From an uncultured Flavobacteriales bacterium (lineage in GTDB: Bacteria > Bacteroidota > Bacteroidia > Flavobacteriales_D > CAJJDF01), in NCBI GenBank assembly GCA_938009745.1, contig CALLII010000112.1, forward strand, positions 1 through 36,967: a DNA stretch of 36,967 nt. Reading direction: 5' to 3'. This document shows positions 15,195-22,918 of the stretch, one piece after another. The number at the start of each line of letters is the position of its first letter. Within the stretch, counting starts at the first letter, position 1. The position numbers and the translations under genes were made by a program. The notes under the pieces are model-generated. The model saw only the letters and a list, made by a program, of their open reading frames with translations, was not told the DNA's origin and ran no database searches.

Positions 15195-15851
15195 ATGAAA
15201 TTTTTTATCGATACTGCTAACCTAAACGACATCAAAGATGCTAATGATTTAGGAATATTAGATGGTGTAACTACCAACCCATCATTGATGGCAAAGGAAG
15301 GAATTGGAGGAACTGACAGAGTAATGAAACATTACGTAGATATTTGCAACATTGTAGATGGACCTGTAAGTGCTGAAGTTATCTCTACTGATTTTGACGG
15401 AATGGTGAAAGAGGGATTAGCTCTTGCCGATTTACACGAAAACATTGTAGTAAAAGTGCCAATGATTCCTGAAGGAATTAAGGCAATAAAATATTTTTCT
15501 GAAAAGGGGATTAAAACAAACTGTACATTAATCTTTTCTCCTGGACAAGCATTATTAGCTGCTAAAGCTGGTGCAACATACGTTTCTCCATTTATTGGAA
15601 GATTGGATGATATCTCAACAGATGGTTTAAACTTAATTGACGAAATCAGATTAATTTTTGATAACTACGGATATCCAACAGAAATTCTTGCAGCTTCTGT
15701 TCGTCACCCAATGCATATTATCAACTGTGCTAAAATTGGTGCAGATGTAATGACAGGACCATTAAGTGCAATTTTAGCATTAGCTAAACACCCACTTACA
15801 ACTAGTGGATTAGAAAAATTCTTGGCGGATCATGCTAAGGCAAACGCATAA
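15195..15851 (+). CDS. tal: Transaldolase, short decameric-type
   Basis: A 218-residue TIM-barrel aldolase of the TalC/FSA group, moving a dihydroxyacetone unit between sugar phosphates in the pentose phosphate pathway. [20 protein letters not shown] and [14 protein letters not shown] are family signatures. The Schiff-base lysine is Lys87 (NIVVKVPM). The acid-base position that is Gln59 in E. coli fructose-6-phosphate aldolase is Glu61 here (PVSAEVIST), the residue found in true transaldolases, so transaldolase rather than FSA activity is predicted. It is followed after 3 bp by the YciO-like gene. Confidence 0.93.
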   Translation: MKFFIDTANLNDIKDANDLGILDGVTTNPSLMAKEGIGGTDRVMKHYVDICNIVDGPVSAEVISTDFDGMVKEGLALADLHENIVVKVPMIPEGIKAIKYFSEKGIKTNCTLIFSPGQALLAAKAGATYVSPFIGRLDDISTDGLNLIDEIRLIFDNYGYPTEILAASVRHPMHIINCAKIGADVMTGPLSAILALAKHPLTTSGLEKFLADHAKANA

Positions 15852-15854
15852 ATT

Positions 15855-16478
15855 ATGTCAGCAGAATTCCTTGAAATACACCCAATAAATCCTGAATTTA
15901 GAAAAATTCAAGAGGCAGTGAAAGTATTACAAAAAGGAGGAATTATTGCTTACCCAACAGACTCAGTTTACAATTTTGGTTGCTCGCTTGATAACAAGCG
16001 AGCAATTGAAAAACTGGCCAAGTTGAAAAATATAAAACTTAAAAAAGCAAATTTTTCACTTGTTTGCCCCGACCTAAAATCGATTGATGAATACACCAAT
16101 CCATTTAGCCGAGGTATCTTTAAAGCTCTTAACAAGAACCTTCCTGGGCCTTTTACTTTCATACTTAATGCAAGTAATAAAATCCCTAAACTGTTCGATA
16201 CCAATAAAAAAGAAATAGGAATCCGAATACCTGACAATATTATTTGTTTGCAAATAGTAGAATTATTAGGAGTTCCAATGGTAACTTCTTCTATTCATCA
16301 TGAGGATGAAATTGTAGAATACATTACCGATCCAGAACTAATTTTTGAACAATTTGAACACCAAATTGACTTAATAATTGATGGCGGAATTGGGAACAAT
16401 GAAGCCTCGACTGTGGTTGATTGTACCAATGATGAACTGGATATTGTGAGGCAAGGAATTGGGGAGTTGGAGTATTGA
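15855..16478 (+). CDS. YciO-type member of the YrdC/Sua5 family
   Basis: A 207-residue single YrdC-fold protein. GGIIAYPTDSVYNFGCSL is the nucleotide/threonine-pocket start, followed by KKANFSLVCPDL, GPFTFILNAS and IGIRIPDN, which match E. coli YciO better than TsaC. The SAN-type motif of canonical threonylcarbamoyl-AMP synthases is replaced here by VTSSIHHEDE. The full-length Sua5 encoded at 19830 probably does the tRNA t6A chemistry, leaving this paralogue's role open. It lies 3 bp after tal and overlaps the next gene's start by 4 bases. Confidence 0.88.
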   Translation: MSAEFLEIHPINPEFRKIQEAVKVLQKGGIIAYPTDSVYNFGCSLDNKRAIEKLAKLKNIKLKKANFSLVCPDLKSIDEYTNPFSRGIFKALNKNLPGPFTFILNASNKIPKLFDTNKKEIGIRIPDNIICLQIVELLGVPMVTSSIHHEDEIVEYITDPELIFEQFEHQIDLIIDGGIGNNEASTVVDCTNDELDIVRQGIGELEY

Positions 16479-16915
16479 TTAAATTAACTTTGAATTTCTT
16501 TACAAATATAATTTCTACTACTTTTTCATCTGAAATTGATAATGACAAAGAAATTATAGAATGTTCTGAGTTTGTACTAAACACATTTGGATACAAAACA
16601 AAAAATAAAACTAAGGAACAATTAGTATTAGTACCATATTGGTTATCATTTTTTATGCCTCATCCAAATGCGTTTATAATTAGAAGTAAATTTAGTTTCG
16701 ATAATAACAAAAAAACAATCAAACTAAAAGTTTGGCATCCTCTTCACTTAATTATTAGTCTTATCTGTCTCTTTTTCATTTGGAATAAAATCAATTCAAT
16801 AGTAGTATTGGTAATTCCAATATTTCAGTGTTACTTTTTAGTTTATTCGATAATAAATCAAAAGGCAATTTTTAAAAAAATTCTTTTAGAAATTGAAAAA
16901 GAGGAAATTAAATGA
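16475..16915 (+). CDS. Small membrane protein of unknown function
   Basis: A 146-residue protein. The proposed start is a TTG inside TTGA, overlapping the stop codon of the YciO-like gene by four bases, as in translationally coupled pairs; the true start could be further in. The C-terminal half contains two adjacent hydrophobic segments (LHLIISLICLFFIW and IVVLVIPIFQCYFLVYSI), so it is probably an inner-membrane hairpin protein with a soluble N-terminal part. No family recognised. Confidence 0.6.
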   Translation: MIKLTLNFFTNIISTTFSSEIDNDKEIIECSEFVLNTFGYKTKNKTKEQLVLVPYWLSFFMPHPNAFIIRSKFSFDNNKKTIKLKVWHPLHLIISLICLFFIWNKINSIVVLVIPIFQCYFLVYSIINQKAIFKKILLEIEKEEIK

Positions 16916-16954
16916 AAACTAAAAATGTAAAGTCTTTATCTCAAAAAAGACCTG

Positions 16955-17368
16955 TTAACTATAAACTATCTCGTAACTAACTTCAGCAAACTGCCTAAAC
17001 ATTTCGTAAACCCCACAATATCTATCTACCGATAATTTTACGGCTTTTTCTATTTTGTCTTTTTGTAAATCATCTCCTTTAAACTTGTACAACATCTTTA
17101 CTTTGTTGTAATATTTCGGATGTTCCTCGGTAAGCTCTGCCTCTACTTCTACTTTAAAATCAGTCACTTGCGTTCTCATTTTTTCCAATAAAGAAGTTAC
17201 ATCCATACTAGTGCAACCAGCCAAAGAAACCAACATTAAGTACTTAGGAGTCAAACCTTTTGCTTCTCCATTTTCATCTGGAGTTGCATCTAATTGTAGT
17301 TTACCACCTGTAGTTTCTACTTCGTAAGCCATGTCCCCTTTCCAATCAGAAGTTATTTTATGTGTCAT
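16955..17368 (-). CDS. OsmC/Ohr family protein
   Basis: A 137-residue protein of the OsmC peroxiredoxin-like fold. The two conserved cysteines are Cys52 (SLAGCTSMDV) and Cys118 (VDRYCGVYEMF), as in family members that reduce organic hydroperoxides. The short N-terminus and the MTHKITSDWKGDMAYEVE start resemble the YhfA-like OsmC branch, for which no precise substrate is settled. It is convergent with the membrane-protein gene at 16475 and divergent from the GT87 gene. Confidence 0.88.
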   Translation of the reverse strand: MTHKITSDWKGDMAYEVETTGGKLQLDATPDENGEAKGLTPKYLMLVSLAGCTSMDVTSLLEKMRTQVTDFKVEVEAELTEEHPKYYNKVKMLYKFKGDDLQKDKIEKAVKLSVDRYCGVYEMFRQFAEVSYEIVYS

Positions 17369-17520
17369 TTATTTATATTTAATACTTGTTCATTTTATAG
17401 ACGAACCAAAATAGTAATTATTACTGATTAAATGCTTTACAACTATCAGTTTGATTCAACTAAATAAGAATACTTTTTCTTTATATTCGTAGAACAATCC
17501 TACTGGGTTAATTTAAATAA

Positions 17521-18783
17521 ATGACCAAAAAATACTATTCGATAGCCACAATAATTCTAGTTCTAATTGGTATTATTTTATCATTCGAATTAGTAAGAGA
17601 TTCCATGAGAAATGGAGATTTTATTGGCTATCTAAATGCTGGGAATGCGGTAATAGATGGTGAAAATATTTATCTAGATCAGTACAACACTTGGCCTCCA
17701 TTCTTTTCAGTTTTCAGTGTAATACTTGCCTTTTTTGATAATTTAAGTAGTGTTTTCATAAAATTCATATGGCTGTTAGGAAGTGTTTTATCTATGTTTT
17801 TTATTATCAATGAATCAACTAAATTAATTTTTAATAAACCTATAAATTTTAAAAAGAATTACGGTACAATACTTATTCAAAACCCAATAATATTAATTCC
17901 TTTACTCATAGTATTACGATTTGTTATTGACAACCTAGCAAATCTTCAAATCAATATATACATGCTGCTATGCTCTCTGCTGAGCATTGTTTTCTTTATC
18001 AAAAAGAAATATATGTGGGTAGGATTTCTTTTAGGATTAACTATCTCACTTAAAGTTTATACCATCTTTTTCTTGTTCTATTTTTTATTCAAAAGGGAAT
18101 TTAAACCCGTATTATGGACTTTTGTATTTCTAATCGGGTTCAACTCAATAAGTTTTATGGTTTTTGGATACGAACAAACAATCATATATTATCAGCAGTG
18201 GGTTACAGAAATTGCGCCAAAATCTTATATAGCCAACCACAATAATCAATCAATTTTCGGATCATTTCTTAGGTTTTTTACTTCCGAAAATTCTAATATT
18301 GATTTACAAGTTAATGTACTAGACCTGAAACCTTATGCAGCAAAAAAACTCACTTATTTGAATATTATTTTGTTTGCAATTTTTCCAGCTATTTTACTTC
18401 GAAAAAAAATAAAGGATAGGTCAAGTTTCAATTCCATTTTAGAATACTCTTTACTTTTTATTATTATTCCTCTTTTATCTCCTATCGCCTGGAAAGCCTA
18501 TTTCATATTTTTATGGATTCCTTACTTTGTTCTATTCATCTCTTTATTTAAAGCCCAAAACGAACTAAGAACTTTAACAACAAAAGTACTCAAGTTTTTA
18601 TTCTATCTCTCGATAGTATTTACGGTATTCTCAACTGAGGCTGTAATAGGACACTACTATTCCGATATATTAGAAGCTTATTCAGTGATTACAATTGGAA
18701 CAATAATTCTTTTATTTATCACACTATTTTTAATTACTAAAAGCGATAAATTAGATGTGAAATCTCTAGTTTCTAACACATAA
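17521..18783 (+). CDS. GT87/DUF2029-type membrane glycosyltransferase
   Basis: A 420-residue integral membrane protein with about ten hydrophobic segments. The first periplasmic loop carries DFIGYLNAGNAVIDGENIYL and TWPPFFSVF, the pattern seen in the DUF2029/GT87 family of GT-C-fold transferases that use polyprenyl-phosphate sugars; the Asp in that loop is the probable catalytic base. The sugar and the acceptor cannot be predicted. The gene is followed by the MDR oxidoreductase with only one base between them, suggesting co-transcription but not a shared pathway. Confidence 0.75.
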   Translation: MTKKYYSIATIILVLIGIILSFELVRDSMRNGDFIGYLNAGNAVIDGENIYLDQYNTWPPFFSVFSVILAFFDNLSSVFIKFIWLLGSVLSMFFIINESTKLIFNKPINFKKNYGTILIQNPIILIPLLIVLRFVIDNLANLQINIYMLLCSLLSIVFFIKKKYMWVGFLLGLTISLKVYTIFFLFYFLFKREFKPVLWTFVFLIGFNSISFMVFGYEQTIIYYQQWVTEIAPKSYIANHNNQSIFGSFLRFFTSENSNIDLQVNVLDLKPYAAKKLTYLNIILFAIFPAILLRKKIKDRSSFNSILEYSLLFIIIPLLSPIAWKAYFIFLWIPYFVLFISLFKAQNELRTLTTKVLKFLFYLSIVFTVFSTEAVIGHYYSDILEAYSVITIGTIILLFITLFLITKSDKLDVKSLVSNT

Positions 18784-18784
18784 T

Positions 18785-19753
18785 ATGAAGGCAGTTACAA
18801 GAAAAAAATATGGAGGTATCGAAGTTTTGAGAATTATTGACATACCAAAACCTGAAACAAAAGAAAATGAAGTACTCGTAAAAGTTTATTGCACTACTGT
18901 TAATAGAACAGATTGTGGAATATTAACCGGAAAACCGTTTTTGATTCGATTTTTTACCGGATTATTTAAACCTTCTTCTTTAGTTTCAGGCACTGATTTT
19001 GCTGGGGAAGTTGTAGGGATTGGCAATAAAGTTTCTTCTTTTAAAATAGGAGATAGAGTTTGGGGATTAAATGACGAAGGCTTAGCCTCTCAGGCTGAAT
19101 TTATGGTAATAAAAGAGAAAAAAGCAATAGTACTAATTCCAAATAACATACCTTATAATGAAGCTGTCGCCTGTGCAGAAGGTGCTCATTATGCTTTTAA
19201 TTTTATTAATAAGGTGAAATTAAAAAAAGAACACAAAATTCTTATTAATGGAGCTACTGGTGCTATTGGTTCGGCAGCACTACAATTAATAAAAAGCCAA
19301 GGGATTAAAGTAACAGCAGTAGGTAACACAAAAAACATAGAATTGATAAAATCGCTTGGAGCCGACAAAATTTATAATTATGAAAAAGAAGATTTTACAG
19401 AAATAGATGATGAAAAATATGATTTTATACTGGATGCTGTAGGAAAAAGTTCTTTTGGAGCTTGTAAAAAACTTTTAGCTCCAAAAGGAATCTATATTTC
19501 TTCGGAATTAGGTCCGGGAGCTGAAAATTTATACTTACCATTAATTACTAAATTAAAAGGTGGGAAAAGAGTAATATTTCCAATACCATCAAATTGTACT
19601 CGAACTTTAAACTCCATGAATGCATTACTTGAACAAAATAAATTTAAATCTGTTATCGATAAAGAATATGACATGAAAGATATCGCCAAAGCTTATGAAT
19701 ATGTTATGACTGGAGAAAAAACAGGGAATGTGGTAATTAATTTCAAAATCTAA
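18785..19753 (+). CDS. NAD(P)-dependent medium-chain oxidoreductase
   Basis: A 322-residue MDR-superfamily enzyme of the quinone-oxidoreductase or reticulon-4-interacting type. The N-terminal GroES-like domain runs to about residue 120 (NRTDCGILTG, SGTDFAGEVVGIG). The Rossmann domain has NGATGAIGSAALQ at 155-167 and a closing GEKTGNVVINFKI. The structural zinc cysteines of classical alcohol dehydrogenases are missing. The A-T-G-A-I-G phosphate-binding loop suggests NADPH. Substrate unknown. Confidence 0.88.
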   Translation: MKAVTRKKYGGIEVLRIIDIPKPETKENEVLVKVYCTTVNRTDCGILTGKPFLIRFFTGLFKPSSLVSGTDFAGEVVGIGNKVSSFKIGDRVWGLNDEGLASQAEFMVIKEKKAIVLIPNNIPYNEAVACAEGAHYAFNFINKVKLKKEHKILINGATGAIGSAALQLIKSQGIKVTAVGNTKNIELIKSLGADKIYNYEKEDFTEIDDEKYDFILDAVGKSSFGACKKLLAPKGIYISSELGPGAENLYLPLITKLKGGKRVIFPIPSNCTRTLNSMNALLEQNKFKSVIDKEYDMKDIAKAYEYVMTGEKTGNVVINFKI

Positions 19754-19796
19754 AAAGTACATTCTTTAGTTTAAACTTAACTTTTGAATAAATCCT

Positions 19797-19804
19797 TAAC
19801 TTTG
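19797..19804 (+). promoter_or_regulatory. -7 element of the sua5 promoter
   Basis: TAACTTTG matches TAnnTTTG and lies 25 bp upstream of the TTG start at 19830. Confidence 0.45.
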
Positions 19805-19829
19805 TGCACTTACCTTACCAATTACAACC

Positions 19830-20783
19830 TTGATTACAACCGATATTAATCTGGCAAAAAAAGCGTTATCCAATAACGAACTTGTGGCAATCCCTACCGA
19901 AACGGTTTATGGATTAGCAGGAAATGCGTTTAACTCAGAAGCTATAACCAAGATTTTTGAATTAAAAAAGAGGCCATTTTTTAATCCATTAATAGTTCAC
20001 ATAAAATCGGCTGAATATTTAGATAAAGTGGCTAAAAACATTCCCAAAAACGCACAAAAATTAGCCAAAGCCTTTTGGCCAGGACCACTTACACTAGTTC
20101 TTGAAAAACAACCTATTATTCCCGAAATTGTAAATGCAGGAAAAGAAACTGTGGCAGTTCGTATTCCAAATCATCCTATTACTTTACAATTGTTGAATGA
20201 ATTAAATTTCCCAGTTGCAGCACCAAGCGCCAATCCTTTTGGGAGCATAAGTCCTACTTCTGCCGAGCACGTTTTTTCTTATTTTGGAGAAACTTTGCCA
20301 GTAGTTTTGGATGGTGGCGTATGCCAAAAAGGTATAGAATCGACCATTGTTGGTTTTGAAGGAGAAACTCCTGTTTTATACAGATTAGGATCTGTTTCTG
20401 TGGAACAAATTGAAATTGAAGTTGGGAAAATTAAAGTGATGAATCACTCCGAAAAATCACCAGTTGCTCCAGGAATGTTGGCAAGGCACTATGCCCCTAC
20501 TACTCCTACTTTCCTTACGGAAAATATAGAAAAAATGATTGCCGAAAATCCAACAGAAAAAATTGGTGTGTTGTCGTTTGAAACCAAGATAGAAAACGCA
20601 AATCTAGTTCACCAAGAAATACTTTCACCTACTGGAAACTTGGAGGAAGTAGCCAAAAACTTGTATGCTGCTATGCACAGATTGGATAAACTAAACCTCA
20701 CAATGATAATTGCAGAGCGATTTCCAAACCAAGGAATTGGACGAGCAATTAACGATAAATTGGAAAGGGCGATTAAGAAGTAA
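19830..20783 (+). CDS. sua5: L-threonylcarbamoyladenylate synthase, Sua5 type
   Basis: A 317-residue enzyme that makes threonylcarbamoyl-AMP from threonine, bicarbonate and ATP for the t6A37 modification of tRNA. The YrdC domain (about 1-200) has AIPTETVYGLAGNAF, KKRPFFNPLIVHI, WPGPLTLVL, VAVRIPNHP and APSANPFGSISPTSAEHV. A Sua5-specific C-terminal domain starts after a linker, from SPVAPGMLARHYAP at about 211. The start codon is TTG; no ATG occurs before the first motif. It is a second YrdC-family gene 3.4 kb from the YciO-like one. Confidence 0.95.
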   Translation: MITTDINLAKKALSNNELVAIPTETVYGLAGNAFNSEAITKIFELKKRPFFNPLIVHIKSAEYLDKVAKNIPKNAQKLAKAFWPGPLTLVLEKQPIIPEIVNAGKETVAVRIPNHPITLQLLNELNFPVAAPSANPFGSISPTSAEHVFSYFGETLPVVLDGGVCQKGIESTIVGFEGETPVLYRLGSVSVEQIEIEVGKIKVMNHSEKSPVAPGMLARHYAPTTPTFLTENIEKMIAENPTEKIGVLSFETKIENANLVHQEILSPTGNLEEVAKNLYAAMHRLDKLNLTMIIAERFPNQGIGRAINDKLERAIKK

Positions 20784-20847
20784 CCCTATTCCATTCACGT
20801 GAGAAATGTTTTGGTTAACTTTACACTTGCAACAAATAAATCAACCA

Positions 20848-22002
20848 ATGAACTACGATTACATAATAGCAGGAGCAGGTGCTGCTGGATTGAGCTTGTT
20901 GTATAGTTTGTTGCAAGATTCGGAATTGAACAAATCCAACATTTTGGTGGTGGATAAAGACACCAAACAACAAAACGACCGCACTTGGTGCTTTTGGGAG
21001 AGGGAAGCAAGTCATTTTGAATCCATAGTAAATCACGAATGGAAAACTCTGGAGTTTAAAACCGAAGAATTTAAAAGACAATTTGAGCTGGAAGAATACA
21101 GCTACAAAATGATTCGTGGAATTGATTTCTATGAGTTCGTATTAGCTTTTGCCCAGAAATTTGATAATGTTACTTTTTGTTATGAATCCATCATTTCCAT
21201 AGATTGCGACAAGGAAAAAGCCAAATTAATTACTGAAAATGGAGAATACAAAGCTAATTATGTGTTCAACTCCACTCCTATTTTTAATCCAGAAATAACT
21301 GCCGAAAATTCTCTCCTACAACATTTTGAAGGCTGGGAAATAGAAACCAAACAACCTGTTTTTGATGAAAAAGTAGGAACCTTGATGGATTTTAGTTTGA
21401 GCCAAGAAAATGGAGCTACTTTTATGTATGTATTGCCAACTAGCTCAACAAAAGCTTTGGTGGAATACACGCTTTTTAGTCCAAAATTATTGGATAAAGA
21501 AACCTACAAAACAGCTTTGAAAAACTACATCAAAGATGATTTAAAAATTGAAGAATTTGAAATTACTCACGAAGAGTTTGGAGTTATTCCCATGTCATTA
21601 GCAAAATTTGAACCTTCGCCCAAGAATAAAGATCGAATTGTAAATATTGGAACAGCTGGAGGCTATACCAAAGCTAGTAGCGGTTACACCTTTCAGTTTG
21701 TTCAAACTCATACCAAATTAATGATTGAAGCGCTTAAACAAGGGAAATCGCCTGTTGTTTCGCCTTCTTTCCGAGAAAAAATGTTTCATTGGTACGACAA
21801 AACGGTTTTGGATGTGATGCTGACTAAAAAAATGACTGGAAAAGAGATTTTTAGTATTATGTTTAAGAAATTAAATCCAGAAAAAATATTGGCATTTTTG
21901 GGGAATCAAAGTACCTTTTGGCAAGAGATTAAAACTATGAATAGCGTGCCTTTAATTCCTTTTGTTTCTTCGGGGATTAAGCAATTTTTCTCCAAAAACT
22001 AA
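20848..22002 (+). CDS. crtY: Lycopene beta-cyclase
   Basis: A 384-residue flavoprotein that cyclises the ends of lycopene to give beta-carotene, the precursor of zeaxanthin-type pigments in yellow Bacteroidota. Start chosen at the ATG at 20848, giving MNYDYIIAGAGAAGLSL with the FAD-binding glycine motif at once; a 14-residue extension from 20806 has no support. NDRTWCFWE and GTAGGYTKASSGYTFQF are conserved cyclase segments. No other carotenoid gene (crtB, crtI, crtZ) is in the window, so the pathway is split. The next gene starts 8 bp later. Confidence 0.93.
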   Translation: MNYDYIIAGAGAAGLSLLYSLLQDSELNKSNILVVDKDTKQQNDRTWCFWEREASHFESIVNHEWKTLEFKTEEFKRQFELEEYSYKMIRGIDFYEFVLAFAQKFDNVTFCYESIISIDCDKEKAKLITENGEYKANYVFNSTPIFNPEITAENSLLQHFEGWEIETKQPVFDEKVGTLMDFSLSQENGATFMYVLPTSSTKALVEYTLFSPKLLDKETYKTALKNYIKDDLKIEEFEITHEEFGVIPMSLAKFEPSPKNKDRIVNIGTAGGYTKASSGYTFQFVQTHTKLMIEALKQGKSPVVSPSFREKMFHWYDKTVLDVMLTKKMTGKEIFSIMFKKLNPEKILAFLGNQSTFWQEIKTMNSVPLIPFVSSGIKQFFSKN

Positions 22003-22010
22003 TTCCAATA

Positions 22011-22865
22011 ATGATTACAACCCAACTCCAATTGGAAGATTCTTTCCCACTTACTTGCTCCCGAGCAGGAACTTGTTGCCATGGAAAAACTGTATTTCTT
22101 AATCCTTGGGAATTGGCAACTATTGCCCAAGAAAAAAAATTGTCTGCCGAAGAATTTAGCACACAGTTTTGCGAATGGGGAGGAATAAAATTAAAATTTA
22201 ACGGAGAATCGCAATTCAAGAATCAATCGGCTTGTAGCCAATATATCGAGAATTTTGGGTGTAGTGTTCACTTAGGTCGTCCGCTTGCTTGTAGGTTATA
22301 TCCGCTAGGGCGAAAAATTCAAAACCAAGAAACACATTACATTCACGAAGGAAAGGAATTCCCTTGCTTGGCAGACTGCCCAACAGTGACCACTTTGCCA
22401 CAAATGACAGTAGGAGAATATTTGAAAAGTCAATCAGCAGATGCATTTGAAACTGGACAAGATATTTATCTGGAACTAGTCCAGCAACTTGCTGACATTG
22501 CTTTTGAATTGTATTTAGATTCTGGATTAGCAGCTTCGGGAAACCGAACTACTTTGGAAAGTTGGAAGAATTTAGGTGTGCTTTCGCCAGAAGAATTACC
22601 CAAAATGATTCGTGAGGATTGGTTAACTGAACTTATTCTCCCAGAAATTAAAGGAGTTGAAAATCCAACTGAATTTGCTACAACCCATTCACAAATTTTA
22701 TTTGGCAAGGCTCAAACCGAATTTGGAAACATTACCACACTAGGAGAATTGGAAAAGGCTTCTACCTTAATGATGGCTGTTACTTTGCAACTTGCTCGCT
22801 CTATTGGAGCTGATGCAGTTGGATTATGCGAACATTGGGTCGAAACAGCTAAAAAACATCTTTAA
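22011..22865 (+). CDS. YkgJ-type cysteine-cluster protein
   Basis: A 284-residue protein. The N-terminal 120 residues hold the cysteine pattern of the YkgJ family (putative Zn or Fe-S cluster binder): CSRAGTCCHG, then a cysteine at SACSQY, GCSVHLGRPLACRLYPLG and CLADCP. The C-terminal 150 residues are helical and without recognisable motif. The biochemical role of the family is not firmly known. It lies 8 bp after crtY and probably shares its transcript; a bidirectional terminator follows. Confidence 0.85.
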   Translation: MITTQLQLEDSFPLTCSRAGTCCHGKTVFLNPWELATIAQEKKLSAEEFSTQFCEWGGIKLKFNGESQFKNQSACSQYIENFGCSVHLGRPLACRLYPLGRKIQNQETHYIHEGKEFPCLADCPTVTTLPQMTVGEYLKSQSADAFETGQDIYLELVQQLADIAFELYLDSGLAASGNRTTLESWKNLGVLSPEELPKMIREDWLTELILPEIKGVENPTEFATTHSQILFGKAQTEFGNITTLGELEKASTLMMAVTLQLARSIGADAVGLCEHWVETAKKHL

Positions 22866-22866
22866 C

Positions 22867-22899
22867 AAAAAAGGCCACTTCTTTAGAAGTAGCCTTTTA
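22867..22899. terminator. Bidirectional intrinsic terminator
   Basis: AAAAGGCCACTTC and GAAGTAGCCTTTT form a 13-bp stem with one mismatch over a 4-base loop, with A runs before and T runs after. It lies between the convergent YkgJ-like and S46 peptidase genes. Confidence 0.85.
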
Positions 22900-22918
22900 A
22901 AATTCTAAAAGAATTTAT

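Noticed and set aside
16931-16952. Terminator between the convergent genes ending at 16915 and 16955
   Set aside because: GTCTTT/AAAGAC gives only a 6-bp AT-rich stem without a convincing T run.
20806-20847. Fourteen-residue extension of CrtY
   Set aside because: The ATG at 20848 puts the FAD-binding motif at the normal distance; the extension has no family support and lies in the promoter region.
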